The notes beneath the pieces are model-generated. The model saw only the letters and a program-made list of their open reading frames with translations. It made no database searches and had not been told where the DNA came from. DNA of 64,000 nt from assembly GCF_017352095.1 (NCBI RefSeq), contig NZ_CP071463.1, positions 496,001 through 560,000 on the forward strand, written 5' to 3'. Below, in pieces: positions 8,136 through 16,479 of this stretch (its first letter is position 1; each line of letters begins with the position of its first letter). A program made the position numbers and the translations under genes. Source of the DNA: Natrinema longum. GTDB lineage: Archaea; Halobacteriota; Halobacteria; Halobacteriales; Natrialbaceae.

Positions 8136-8768
8136 ATGTATGACCTCGCAGATGTCCTTCCGGATGCCGAACTCGATCCGGGGGCGAACGTACTCGTCGC
8201 AGGCCCGCCACTGACGGGGAAACGACGGATCGCCTTCGATATCCTCGCGAGCGGCGCGAACCGCGGTGACGGGTCGATCATCGTCACCACGAAAGACAGC
8301 GCCGACAAGGTCCTCGAGAGCTTCGCCGAGACCGTCGCCGAGGGGATCGAACCGGATATCGGCGTCGTCGATTGCGTCACGAAACAGCGTGGCATCGGGA
8401 CGATCGACGACGACCCGCGGATCAAGTACGCCTCCTCCCCTGTCGACATGACCGGGATCGGAATCAAGCTCTCGGAGTTCCTCCAGGAGTTCTACGAGAG
8501 TCGGGGCCTCACGGAAAATCGGGTCCTCTTGCATTCGGTCTCGACGCTATTGATGTACTCCGACCTCCAGACGGTCTTTCGGTTCCTCCACGTCTTTACG
8601 GGACGGATCCAGAGTGCCGACGCGCTGGGAGTCTACGTCATCGACTCGACCGCCCACGACGACCAGACGATGAACACGCTCAAACAGTTGTTCGACGCCG
8701 TCATCGAACTCGAGGAGTCGGCCGACGGCGACGAGCCCACGATTCGGACCGCCGGTCTCTCACCGTAG
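8136..8768 (+). CDS. RAD55-like RecA-fold ATPase (haloarchaeal type)
   Basis: 210 residues. A P-loop-like GPPLTGKR is at 23-30, followed by the RecA/KaiC-type pattern: FDILASGANRGDGSIIVTT, a hydrophobic strand VLLHSVSTLLMYSD, and LGVYVIDSTAHDDQTMNTLKQLFDAVIELEE, as in RAD55-like proteins where the last stretch ends the core sheet. The P-loop ends in Lys-Arg rather than Lys-Ser/Thr, so ATP hydrolysis is not certain. Haloarchaea carry several such paralogs; roles in signalling or DNA metabolism are suggested only by family. It is transcribed alone, after an AT-rich upstream region (8015-8070). Confidence 0.8.
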   Translation: MYDLADVLPDAELDPGANVLVAGPPLTGKRRIAFDILASGANRGDGSIIVTTKDSADKVLESFAETVAEGIEPDIGVVDCVTKQRGIGTIDDDPRIKYASSPVDMTGIGIKLSEFLQEFYESRGLTENRVLLHSVSTLLMYSDLQTVFRFLHVFTGRIQSADALGVYVIDSTAHDDQTMNTLKQLFDAVIELEESADGDEPTIRTAGLSP

Positions 8769-8878
8769 TGGAGCCCGAGCGGAGGCGAGCGCTGGGCCGA
8801 CGACGCCTGCTCGGCACTGACGGACAGGAGACCGTATGAACCCCGAGAGGTTTACTGATCGAACCCGTACAGTCACAC

Positions 8879-9289
8879 ATGCCAGTTGACTCTCCGGCGG
8901 AACTCGAGGAGATACTCGCGTACGACACCATCGCCGTCGTCGGCTGCTCGAGCACACCTGGAAAAGCGGCCCACGACGTGCCGAAGTATCTGCTCGAGCA
9001 CGGCTACGACGTCATTCCGGTCAATCCGTTCGCCGACGAAATCTTCGGTCGGGACGTCTACGACTCCCTCGCGGACGTCGAGGCCGAGATCGACGTAGTC
9101 TGCATTTTCCGGCCCAGCGACGAGGTCAGTGAGATCGTCGATGCAGCCCTCGAGCGCGACGACGTGGCGGCGATTTGGACCCAGCAAGGCATTCGCGACG
9201 ACGAGGCAGCGGCCCGCGCGGAAACCGACGGTCGGGCCGTCGTTCAGGATCAGTGTATGAAGGTACAACACCGGCGGCTCGTCGCCTGA
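8879..9289 (+). CDS. CoA-binding domain protein (YccU type)
   Basis: 136 residues forming one Rossmann-type CoA-binding domain: TIAVVGCSSTPGKAAHDVPKYLLEHGYDVIPVNPF is the nucleotide-binding half, with IFRPSDEVSEIVDAAL and IWTQQGIRDDEAAARA following, and a conserved Cys near the end (VQDQCMKVQHRR). This matches the stand-alone relatives of the succinyl-CoA synthetase alpha N-terminal domain. The ligand is probably CoA or an acyl-CoA; no enzyme activity is established for the family. TATA-like sequence TTTACTGA lies 20-30 bases upstream. Confidence 0.88.
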   Translation: MPVDSPAELEEILAYDTIAVVGCSSTPGKAAHDVPKYLLEHGYDVIPVNPFADEIFGRDVYDSLADVEAEIDVVCIFRPSDEVSEIVDAALERDDVAAIWTQQGIRDDEAAARAETDGRAVVQDQCMKVQHRRLVA

Positions 9290-9390
9290 AGCGGAATCCG
9301 ACGCGACGAACGGGCCGTCGACGCTGCGTCCGACTCGATTCGACCGCGCCGAGCGTTTTCGACGTCGGGGAGGCGGCTCGTCCCGTGGCG

Positions 9391-9732
9391 CTATTCTGCC
9401 GGCGTGTCGGCTGTGGTCGCGTCGTCCGTCGATTCCGAGTTCGCCGTCGTCTCGGCGTCCTCGGCGTCGGCGTCGGCCTCGAGTTCGGCGTCGTCGATCG
9501 CCGCGTCGGCCAGGATCGCCTCTCCATCGATCCCCTGCTCGTCGGCGATCGCGAGCAAGAGCGCGCGCTGTTCGGTGAGTTGGTGGTCCATGCGCGTGAC
9601 CGTATCGTGGGTTTCGTCCGTCTTCTCTTCCAGCCCGGTGATCCGTTGCTGGAGTTTCTGTACCTGCTTGTACATCGCTTCGGCCCGGTCCGAAAGCGCC
9701 TGAATCTTCTTTGCAGTGCTGCCGAGTCCCAT
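9391..9732 (-). CDS. DUF5798-like coiled-coil protein
   Basis: 113 residues. The first ~65 form a coiled coil with clear heptads (KKIQALSDRAEAMYKQVQKL, then DETHDTVTRMDHQLTEQRAL), followed by a short conserved segment IADEQGIDGEAILADAAI and a disordered acidic tail. This matches a haloarchaeal family I recall as DUF5798. Function is unknown; the helical stretch suggests oligomerisation. It is transcribed toward the CoA-binding gene on the opposite strand. Confidence 0.8.
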   Translation of the reverse strand: MGLGSTAKKIQALSDRAEAMYKQVQKLQQRITGLEEKTDETHDTVTRMDHQLTEQRALLLAIADEQGIDGEAILADAAIDDAELEADADAEDAETTANSESTDDATTADTPAE

Positions 9733-9877
9733 ACCTGTCCGATGTGTTGGGGAACTAATGGGCCTTTTCCTCCGTTGTAGTCGACCGGTCGAAATGTTGT
9801 ATGCTACCGATGGACGTTATTCGGCAGATTTATTACGAACCGCGGGCAATCGTCTACTGAATTCGAGGTGATCAGCC

Positions 9878-10246
9878 ATGGTGCGAACGAGCCCACCAAG
9901 CACATGGATGCAAGGCCTCGACCTGCCCTCCCAACTGTTCGGTGACGCAGGTGGTAGCGACTACGAACTGTACGAGGAGGACGACGAGTTCGTCCTCACG
10001 ATCGACATGCCGGGCTTCGAAACCGACGAGATCGATCTGGCATGGGACGACGGCATCCTGAACGTCGCCGCCGAGCACTCCGACGAGAGTCGCGGCCGGA
10101 AGAAGACCTACCATCGTCGGTTCCGCTTCCCCAAGGTGATCGACGACGAGGAAATCGCTGCCGAGTACACGAACGGCGTCCTCGAGGTCCGGCTGCCGAC
10201 CGCCGACTCGACCACCCAGGGGAAAGAGATCCCACTCGAGGGCTAA
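9878..10246 (+). CDS. Hsp20 family small heat-shock protein
   Basis: 122 residues. An alpha-crystallin domain covers about residues 27-120: YELYEEDDEFVLTIDMPGF, DGILNVAAEH, RRFRFPKVIDDEEIAAEYTNGVLEVRLP, with the GVLEV form of the usual G-x-L signature. It should form oligomers that hold unfolding proteins during heat or salt stress. Both N- and C-terminal extensions are short. A Shine-Dalgarno-like GAGGTGAT (9866-9873) is 7-8 bases before a run leading into the ATG at 9878, and a TATA-like TTTATTAC is near 9830, so this mRNA is leadered. Confidence 0.92.
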   Translation: MVRTSPPSTWMQGLDLPSQLFGDAGGSDYELYEEDDEFVLTIDMPGFETDEIDLAWDDGILNVAAEHSDESRGRKKTYHRRFRFPKVIDDEEIAAEYTNGVLEVRLPTADSTTQGKEIPLEG

Positions 10247-10464
10247 CCGTCCCCGGACTCGGCACGGGCGACCGAGCATCCCCGTTCCACCACGTCCGCT
10301 GCGGTGAACCGTTTCCCGGGTCCACCCCGGTGAACCACCTCCGCGTCGACCGTTCGATTCGCGTCCGTCGATCGGTCGGTTCCTGTCCTGAATCCGTCGT
10401 TTGACGTTCGAACGCGTCGACGAACGACATCGATCACGACCGTCCAAAGCACACCACAGTGGCC

Positions 10465-10771
10465 ATGCGACTCCGTGTAAAACCACTCAAACGGAAGGAC
10501 GCAGGCAGTGGCCTGGCCGCGATCGACCGCGAGACGATGACCGAACTCGGGGTCTCGAGCGGCGAGTTCGTCGCGATCGAGGGGCCCGATGATCGCCGTC
10601 CGCGAGCACGTCCGCGCCGAGGCGACCGGCGAGGAACGCGACGTCGAATCGATCGAACTGACGAGCGAACACTTCGAGCGAGCGCTCGAGGAGGTATCCG
10701 CCGACGTCACCCGCGAATTCGTGGCGGGCGAGTTCGGCGACGTGCCCGAGGGTGCCGGGGGCGAAGCGTAA
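10465..10771 (+). pseudogene. Remnant of a CDC48/VAT-type AAA ATPase with the middle deleted
   Basis: The first ~40 codons from ATG 10465 (MRLRVKPLKRKDAGSGLAAI ... GEFVAIEG) are the start of the CDC48/VAT N-domain (double-psi beta barrel). At about 10585-10590 the match stops, and in the next frame the sequence IAVREHVRAE ... HFERALEEVSADVTREF is the typical C-terminal end of the second AAA module of the same family. Roughly 600-650 residues that should lie between, including both AAA domains, are missing, and the junction also shifts the frame. I read this as one internal deletion of a former cdc48 paralog. Haloarchaea usually have several CDC48-like genes, so loss of one is tolerable. Confidence 0.8.
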
Positions 10772-10863
10772 CGACCCATCGTCGGCGGCCTTCCAGTGTG
10801 GCCGTTGACGACAGCCTCTCGAGTCGCCGGCTTCATCGACGGCTCGTGGTGGGGCCCTAGCAG

Positions 10864-11715
10864 TCAGGCGTCCGTCCCCGGTGTTTCGGGATAACGACGC
10901 TTGTGCCGGGTTCGGTCGCACCACTCGGCGAGTTGGTCGATGATCGACGGATCGACGCCGGTCCGTTCGGTCACGGTCGCCGTGTCGACGCCGTCGTCCA
11001 CGCGGGCGTGGAGGACCCGATCGACGGTCTCCGTCGAGATTCCGAGCGCCGCTGCCGGCGATTCGCCCGGGTGAAGCGGCGACCCCGACGTCTCGACGGT
11101 CAACGCCTCGGGGATACCGACGGCTCGAGCGAGCGCCTCGACTTCGGTTCGGTAGAGGTCGCCGAACAGGAGGCAGTCGGCACCCGTCTCGCCGTGTTTC
11201 GTGACCGAACCGAGGAGGGACTGCGTGCGGTTGATCGTTCCCACGACGAGCGCGTTCGTCGTGTTCGCGACGTAGTACGCACAGGCCATCCGAAGCCGTG
11301 ACAGCGCGTTGTTCGTTGCGACCAGGTCGTCGGCCGGTCCGTCGGAGCCACCGACCGCCTCCTGAAACGCGGCCAAGACCGGCTGGAGGTGCACCCGCCT
11401 GTGTTCGATGCCAAGCGCCGTCGCGATCGCCTCCGCGTTTCGGGACACCGCCTCGTGACTCAGAAACGCCGGCATCACGAGACCCGTTACGCGGTCCTGT
11501 CCGACAGCCTCGACCGCGAACGTCGCTGCCAACGCCGTCTCGACGCCGCCGTCGAGGCCCACGACCAGACGGTCCGCGCCGGCATCGGCGACCCGTTCCT
11601 CGAGGAATCGGGGGAGTCGCTCCCGGAGCCGTGCCAGCGCGTCGTCGGTGGTCGCGAGTCCGTCCGAACTGCGAGGGAGATCCGCGAGGGACGCGTCGGA
11701 ATCGGCCATCGTCAT
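10864..11715 (-). CDS. NAD synthase-like protein with altered PP-loop motif
   Basis: 283 residues with the fold of ammonia-dependent NAD synthetase (NadE): RLVVGLDGGVETALAATFAVEAV, VMPAFLSHEAVSRNAEAIATALG, NNALSRLRMACAYYVANTTNALVVGTINRTQSLLG, and KHGETGADCLLFGDLYRTEV are all recognisable. The ATP-pyrophosphatase signature SGGxDS, however, reads DGGVET (55-60): all three side chains that contact the phosphates are changed. Also the ATP-binding KYGDGG loop reads KHGETG. The C-terminal part after residue 215 (TVTERTGVDPSIIDQLAEWC) is intact. It may have lost catalysis or changed substrate; a canonical NadE presumably lies elsewhere. Start could be the Met at residue 1 or 3. Confidence 0.8.
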   Translation of the reverse strand: MTMADSDASLADLPRSSDGLATTDDALARLRERLPRFLEERVADAGADRLVVGLDGGVETALAATFAVEAVGQDRVTGLVMPAFLSHEAVSRNAEAIATALGIEHRRVHLQPVLAAFQEAVGGSDGPADDLVATNNALSRLRMACAYYVANTTNALVVGTINRTQSLLGSVTKHGETGADCLLFGDLYRTEVEALARAVGIPEALTVETSGSPLHPGESPAAALGISTETVDRVLHARVDDGVDTATVTERTGVDPSIIDQLAEWCDRTRHKRRYPETPGTDA

Positions 11716-12210
11716 CGGACTGACGAGGCGACGACCGCTCGAGCGACGGCCCTCCGTCGGGTTCCGGGACGGTCACGGCGATCTCCCGGCCAGGGGCCGG
11801 AAAACGGACGATCGACGGCCATAACGTGGAGTCGATAGCTCATCGTTCACTCGAGGGAGATCGGTCACGCGATATAACAGTTTCTGACCAAATGATTAGC
11901 CAATTGCCGAGGATTAATGGACTATACTACAATATATATTCGGAAAAATATTGCAATATCCAAAATAGCCGGCCACAAAGAAAGGTGAGCGAACCCGACG
12001 CGGGCCGGATCGGTTCCGAAACGGAACAGTCCTGCGGTGTCAATCGGTGTTCGTCCCACTCACTGCTCGCTCCGGCGTGCCCGCCGGCGTCCCTATCGGA
12101 CGCGATTTCGTGCCGCGAGCGACGGTCTGGCGGAGGATACGTTCCAATCGCCTGTGGTACCCCTCGAGTCGCCCGATCGCCGCTGGCTCGGGCGGTTCGC
12201 GAGGCGAAAG
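11716..12210. other. Gap upstream of the SRP RNA gene
   Basis: No gene recognised. An AT-rich patch (about 11870-11980, with a TATA-like cluster near 11925-11945) interrupts otherwise GC-rich sequence. Long plus- and minus-strand frames here are Arg/Pro-rich chance frames. Confidence 0.4.
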
Positions 12211-12219
12211 GCCCTTAAG
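12211..12219 (+). promoter_or_regulatory. TATA box of the SRP RNA gene
   Basis: GGCCCTTAAGTACC contains an archaeal box A-like CTTAAG centred about 25 bases before the inferred 5' end of the SRP RNA at ~12240, the normal archaeal spacing. GAAAGG just upstream would serve as the TFB recognition element. Confidence 0.6.
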
Positions 12220-12239
12220 TACCAGTCGTCTACAACGAG

Positions 12240-12547
12240 ATGGACTAGGTCGGGCAGTTTGGCCCTGCTCGTTACCCGCGCTATGGTCATCAGCGGGGAC
12301 CGAACACCGTGGGCGTCCGGTCAGACCGGCCGGGGCCTCGGGAGCCAACATGGAAGCCTCGTCCGTCGGGGACAGCGGTCTACGATGGCCGTCCGCAGGG
12401 ACGACCCATCGTGGTTAGTCGGCGACAGCCCATCAGGCGCGGAAGCGAGCAGTGGACCGCCGGACACCTGTCGCTCGACGGGTCGCGGGGTGGAGAAGGC
12501 AACCGAGATTCCCCCGTCCGGAACGCCGGGCAACCGTGGCCGTCCAC
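12240..12547 (+). ncRNA. ffs: 7S RNA of the signal recognition particle
   Basis: The SRP54-binding helix 8 signature is plain: TCAGG (12433-12437), CGGAAG (12440-12445) and GAGCAG (12447-12452), in the order and spacing shared with bacterial 4.5S and human SRP RNA. The ends pair as expected for an archaeal SRP RNA with helix 1: TGGAC (12241-12245) with GTCCA (12542-12546), then GTTACCCG (12271-12278) with CGGGCAAC (12527-12534). A local hairpin at ~12251-12271 fits helices 3/4, and GCGTCCGG pairs with CCGGACAC as part of helix 5. Length ~308 nt is that of haloarchaeal 7S RNAs. It scaffolds SRP19 and SRP54 for targeting of membrane and secreted proteins. End points are accurate to a few bases. 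Confidence 0.93.
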
Positions 12548-12737
12548 ATTCATACTCTTTCGAGGGCGACAGTACTACCCGATTGCCGAGTCCGATCTCC
12601 GCGACGGTTTCGACGGAACTGTGCTTCGAGTTGCGCCCCGCTCGAGACTCCCGCGTTCGTGGATCGATCCCCCGTCCGGATCGAGCAGAGACGGTCTCGA
12701 GCCCAAACCATTAGCCGATACCAGAAGAAAGAGCGAT

Positions 12738-13487
12738 ATGGACGTTTTCGAGGCACTTGGGGCGGAGTCGGGCGTCGTCGCCGTCGTCGGTGCGGGCGGG
12801 AAGAAGACGACGCTCTACACGCTGGCTGAGCGGACGAGGGGCGATTCAGCCCATCGAGCGGTCGTGACGGCGACGGTCCGGATTCCCATCTTCGATCGCC
12901 ACGTCGAGACGGTGGTCGTGACTGACGATCCGGTCACGGCACTCGAGCGAACGGACGCGTGGCCGGTCGGCGTCGTCCCGGAGCGAGAGCGCGAGGACCG
13001 GTACGTGGGATACGACCCCGCGATCGTCGACGATCTCGCGGCGGCCGACGCCGCCGATCTCGTCCTCGTCAAGGCCGACGGTGCCCGGACGCGGGAGTTC
13101 AAAGCACCCGGCGACGACGAACCGCAACTTCCCCAGCGAGTCGATACCGTGATCCCGATCGCGAGCGTCCACGCCGTCGGGAAGCCGCTCTCGGCCGAGT
13201 CCGTCCACCGACCGGAGCGAGTGGCAGCGATCACTGGACTCGAGCTCGGTGATCCGGTCCGACCCGAGGACGTGAGTCGTGTGCTCACGAGCGACCGTGG
13301 CGGGCTGAACGGCGTTCCTGACGGGGCGACGGTCGTCCCGCTGCTCAACAAGGTGGACGACCCCGACCGACGAGCGATCGCCGAGGAAATCGCAACGGGA
13401 GTACTCGAGCGAGCGCCGCGCGTACCGCGAGTGGTCCTGGCGCGGATGATCGCCGACGAGCCGGTCGTCGACGTCCTCGAGAGATAG
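12738..13487 (+). CDS. yqeC: YqeC family protein (selenium/molybdenum cofactor related)
   Basis: 249 residues. A P-loop-like GAGGKKTT is at 18-25, followed by AVVTATVRIPIF, the VLVKADGARTREFKAPGDDEPQLP stretch and a final VPLLNKVDDPDRRAIAEEIA segment, all features of YqeC. In bacteria YqeC is linked by gene neighbourhood to selenium-dependent molybdenum hydroxylases and to molybdenum cofactor genes. Here mobA, the molybdenum cofactor nucleotidyltransferase, is the next gene (opposite strand), supporting a role in molybdoenzyme maturation. The exact reaction is unknown. The start ATG 12738 is preceded by GAAAGAGC, no clear Shine-Dalgarno. Confidence 0.85.
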   Translation: MDVFEALGAESGVVAVVGAGGKKTTLYTLAERTRGDSAHRAVVTATVRIPIFDRHVETVVVTDDPVTALERTDAWPVGVVPEREREDRYVGYDPAIVDDLAAADAADLVLVKADGARTREFKAPGDDEPQLPQRVDTVIPIASVHAVGKPLSAESVHRPERVAAITGLELGDPVRPEDVSRVLTSDRGGLNGVPDGATVVPLLNKVDDPDRRAIAEEIATGVLERAPRVPRVVLARMIADEPVVDVLER

Positions 13488-13600
13488 GCGTCGCTGACGG
13501 TCAGTGAACGCGGGCTCGCGAACCGGGGGCAAGCGACCCCGGCACTGGCCGTTCAGGGAGGAGCGGTGTCAGTCGTCTCGCCGCCGACTGTGGTACCAAC

Positions 13601-14245
13601 TCACTCATCCCCGAGTCGATCGATCGCCCCCTCGAACTCCGTGCGGGTGTTGACGTTCTCGAACGTCTCGAGGGCCGTACACTCCCGAATTTCGTCCTCG
13701 TCGACGACGACGTAGTCGAGTTCCAGCAGGGGTTCGACGATCCGTCCCTCGTCGCGCTCGAGAGCGCGCTCGCAGGCGGCGAGCATCGGCTCGACGCTGT
13801 AGACGGCCTGGGTCGTCTGGAACCACTGGTCGTCGAGCCGGGGCACCGCGGCCTCGTGGTCGGCCGCCCGATCGAAGAGATGGGCTGCGAAGTCGGGATC
13901 GACGAAGGGCATATCGCAGGCGACGACGAACGCGTCCGCTCCGCTGGCTGCTCGAAGTCCCGTCGTGATACCCGCCATGGGTCCGCGATCGGGAATCGGG
14001 TCGATCGCAAACGACGCGTCCGGTTCGAGGCCACCCCCCAGGGCCTCCCGGATCGCTGGCACCTGCTCTTCCCGACAATTGACGACGAGGTCGTCGACGA
14101 CGGGTTCGATCCGGTCGACGACGCGGCGGATCATCGGCGTCCCGGCGAGGTCGGCGACGGCTTTGTCCGCCTCGCCGAAGCGAGTCGAGTAGCCACCCGC
14201 GAGGACGATAGCCGCTCGCTCGGGTCGACCCGTCTCGAGAGTCAT
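13601..14245 (-). CDS. mobA: Molybdenum cofactor guanylyltransferase
   Basis: 214 residues from the ATG at 14245 (MTLETGRPERAAIVLAGGYS), chosen because the nucleotidyltransferase signature LAGGYSTRFGEADKAV must be near the N-terminus; a longer frame upstream is unrelated in composition. Also present: GTPMIRRVVDRI, DPIPDRGPMAGITTGL, and the metal-binding VACDMPFVDPD near residue 100. The enzyme transfers GMP (or CMP) to molybdopterin in the cytoplasm, making the dinucleotide form for DMSO reductase-type or related molybdoenzymes. It faces yqeC tail to tail. Confidence 0.92.
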   Translation of the reverse strand: MTLETGRPERAAIVLAGGYSTRFGEADKAVADLAGTPMIRRVVDRIEPVVDDLVVNCREEQVPAIREALGGGLEPDASFAIDPIPDRGPMAGITTGLRAASGADAFVVACDMPFVDPDFAAHLFDRAADHEAAVPRLDDQWFQTTQAVYSVEPMLAACERALERDEGRIVEPLLELDYVVVDEDEIRECTALETFENVNTRTEFEGAIDRLGDE

Positions 14246-14449
14246 GGTCGGCCGTTCGTCCAGCGATACGAAAAACGTCCGGTCGAATAGCCGAGCTATA
14301 GCCGATTTCGTTTGCGTAGTTCGAGCGTCCGTCGATACCCCGAGAGAGCGTCCACAGGTCGCGGTCGAACCGATCGGCAACTGAGCGGCGTCGCTCGAGG
14401 CAACCGCTCCTCCGAACAACAACCGACAGGAAACGAACGTGATCGTCGC

Positions 14450-14719
14450 TTACGCGCCGGCCGACTCGAGGGCGTCTTCGATGTCGTCGCGCTGGGTGAC
14501 GCCGACGAAGCGCTCGACGATGCCGTCGTCGTTCTCGATGATGAGCGTCGGCAGCGATCGTACCTGGTATTCGTTTGCAATGTCCTGTTGTTCGTCGACG
14601 TTTACTTTCTCGACTTCGAATCGGCCCTCCCAGTCGTCCTCGAGCTCCTCGAGGATCGGGTCCTGGGTCTTGCAGGGGCCACACCAGTCCGCGTAGAAGT
14701 CCTTGAGTGTGACAGTCAT
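14450..14719 (-). CDS. Thioredoxin family protein
   Basis: 89 residues, beginning at ATG 14719 (MTVTLKDFYADWCGPCKTQD), the start that leaves the family's short beta-1. Active-site WCGPC is at 12-16, the cis-proline loop reads RSLPTLIIEND, and VNVDEQQDIANEYQV is the typical middle strand and helix. It is a minimal thioredoxin, ~15 residues shorter at the N-terminus than the E. coli protein. It should reduce protein disulfides in the cytoplasm. The gene is divergent from secG. Confidence 0.92.
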   Translation of the reverse strand: MTVTLKDFYADWCGPCKTQDPILEELEDDWEGRFEVEKVNVDEQQDIANEYQVRSLPTLIIENDDGIVERFVGVTQRDDIEDALESAGA

Positions 14720-14837
14720 ACGGTTCAGCGCTAGTTGCCACGCGCCGCGCATAAGGGTTTCCCACTGCCACTGCATTGCCGTCGTCGTCGACGGCGTCGG
14801 TCGAAAGGTTTAGTTTCAGGGGCACATAGGATCCGGT

Positions 14838-14999
14838 ATGGATAAAGGACAGAACACGGGCGGCCTGATGTCCAGTGCCGGACTCGTCCGGTACTTCGAC
14901 TCCGAGGACTCGAACGCGATCCGTATCGACCCAAAGACGGTCATCGCGTTCGGCGTCATGCTGGGCGTGCTGGTCCAGCTACTGACGTTCGTTTCGTAA
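14838..14999 (+). CDS. secG: Preprotein translocase subunit SecG (Sec61-beta)
   Basis: 53 residues, too short for most gene finders' default limits. [20 protein letters not shown] is the cytoplasmic part with the conserved Ser/Gly-rich turn and GLVRYFDSE, followed by [10 protein letters not shown] and one tail-anchored membrane helix [15 protein letters not shown]. This is the archaeal Sec61-beta subunit of the SecYEG/Sec61 channel. It shares an intergenic region with the divergent thioredoxin gene. A TATA-like GGTTTAGTTT lies ~25-30 bases upstream. Confidence 0.92.
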   Translation: MDKGQNTGGLMSSAGLVRYFDSEDSNAIRIDPKTVIAFGVMLGVLVQLLTFVS

Positions 15000-15149
15000 C
15001 GCCGCCTTCTTTCGACATCGTCTCTCGTAGCGCCAGCGCCGGACCGTCGTGCCGGCTCCTAACCGTTCGTCGCAGTACCGGGAGCGCTCGGAACGGACTC
15101 CCCGCTCGAGTGTGAGCGCTCGAAGAAAACGGCAGGTACTCGAGGGGGT

Positions 15150-15704
15150 CTATCGCGACTCGCAGATCGCCAGGAAGTTCTCGAAGATCTCGTCACCCTC
15201 CTCGGTGTGGGCGACCTCGGGGTGCCACTGGACGCCGTAGAGATCCCGGTCAGTGTCGCTCATCGCCTCGACGTCGCAGACGTCGCTTTTCGCGGTCAGT
15301 TCGAACCCGTCGGGCAGTTCCGTGACCTCGTCGGCGTGGCTCGCCCAGACGCGCGTTTCAGGATGCAGCGTGCCGGTCAGCGGATCCTCCTCGTCGACGA
15401 TATCGACGTTGACGTCGGCATAGCCGCCGTACTCGCCGCTCTCGACGCGGCCGCCGAGTTCTTCGGCGATCAGTTGCATCCCCAGACAGATACCAAGGAC
15501 CGGCACGTCGGCCGCGAGGTAGTCGGTCGACTTCCCGATCCGATTCATGTCCGGCCCGCCAGAGAGGACGACGCCGTCGGCGTCGACGTCCTCGGGTGGC
15601 GTGTCGTTGTCGATCAGTTCCGTATCGACGCCGAGGTCGCGAAGCGCCCGGCGCTCGAGGTGGGTGAACTGTCCGTGGTTGTCCACCACGACGATCTTCG
15701 TCAT
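15150..15704 (-). CDS. guaA: GMP synthase, glutamine amidotransferase subunit
   Basis: 184 residues from ATG 15704 (MTKIVVVDNHGQFTHLERRA). Class I glutaminase domain with nucleophile Cys73 in GICLGMQLIAEELGG, and His161/Glu163 in GVQWHPEVAHTEEG. In archaea GMP synthase is split: this glutaminase (subunit A) feeds ammonia to a separate ATP-pyrophosphatase subunit, which is not in the window. It makes GMP from XMP. Length agrees with archaeal GuaAa proteins (~185). No operon partner nearby. Confidence 0.93.
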   Translation of the reverse strand: MTKIVVVDNHGQFTHLERRALRDLGVDTELIDNDTPPEDVDADGVVLSGGPDMNRIGKSTDYLAADVPVLGICLGMQLIAEELGGRVESGEYGGYADVNVDIVDEEDPLTGTLHPETRVWASHADEVTELPDGFELTAKSDVCDVEAMSDTDRDLYGVQWHPEVAHTEEGDEIFENFLAICESR

Positions 15705-16195
15705 TGCGTGCTCGTAGCGGGTCACCCGGTAAAAGGAGTCCGAAAATCGATCTCGAGTCCAACGAGCTGCCGGGTCGATGTCATCTCCCGCAGATAACGG
15801 ACGCACCACTCGAGGGATCCCGATTCCGGGACGTTCTGTTGGGAGTGTGACGCCGCTCGATGCGACGCGGTCGGCTTTGGCTTCACCTCGCGGCGACAGG
15901 CCCGGTTCGCTCTTCGGGGAGCGGTATCAGGATAGCTATCGATAGTGGCGGCCCACGCCTGCACTGGAGGGTCGAATCCGGCGGTCTGATCTCCGCCGAC
16001 CCTGCAGTCGACGGGTGGAACGGTACTACAGTAGCTACTGAAACGATTGACACACTCATCGCACCGTCGTCGGGCGAGGTGGAGAGCATTGACGTTCACG
16101 GCTACGATAGTTGCGGCCGGAATCGCGGCGGTAAACGCCGATTTTCGACTCGGAGTTCCGGTACGTTTATGCGTTCGTCACCGGATGGCAGACAC
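15705..16195. other. Gap with a palindromic element near 16029
   Basis: No gene supported. The 12-bp perfect palindrome CAGTAGCTACTG is at 16029-16040, within CTACAGTAGC ... AAACGATTGACACA. A related sequence (CTACAGTAGCGAAA ... CGATTGACA) occurs at 48535-48560, so this may be a dispersed regulatory or mobile repeat. A TATA-like TTTATGC near 16166 probably serves the next small gene. Confidence 0.4.
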
Positions 16196-16333
16196 ATGGC
16201 AGTCGATCTCAGCGAATTCGAGCATCCGTCGTGGCTCACTGCGGCAGGAACGGGCATCGGATACGTGCTAATCCTCGCCGTGTTGACGGTGGCCATGTTC
16301 ATCGTACCGTACCTCGTCTTCTCAGCGCTCTAA
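16196..16333 (+). CDS. Small single-helix membrane protein
   Basis: 45 residues: MAVDLSEFEHPSWLTAAGTG followed by one hydrophobic helix (about 18-43, YVLILAVLTVAMFIVPYLVF). I do recall nearly identical short proteins across haloarchaea, usually unnamed. A TATA-like box at ~16166-16172 is 25-30 bases before the ATG, suggesting a leaderless transcript. Function unknown; a subunit or regulator of a larger membrane complex is possible but unsupported. Confidence 0.7.
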   Translation: MAVDLSEFEHPSWLTAAGTGIGYVLILAVLTVAMFIVPYLVFSAL

Positions 16334-16479
16334 CGGCGGACAGATAGACACGTTTTCCGACAACTAGCTGTGTGTTGTCAAAATAGGTATGTGTTCCCTG
16401 CCGTTCAGAGCGCGTCTAACCTCGGCTAGTCCGCTTTGGCCCCAAGACTGAAGCCAGTAGTCGAATGAGAACGACATAC

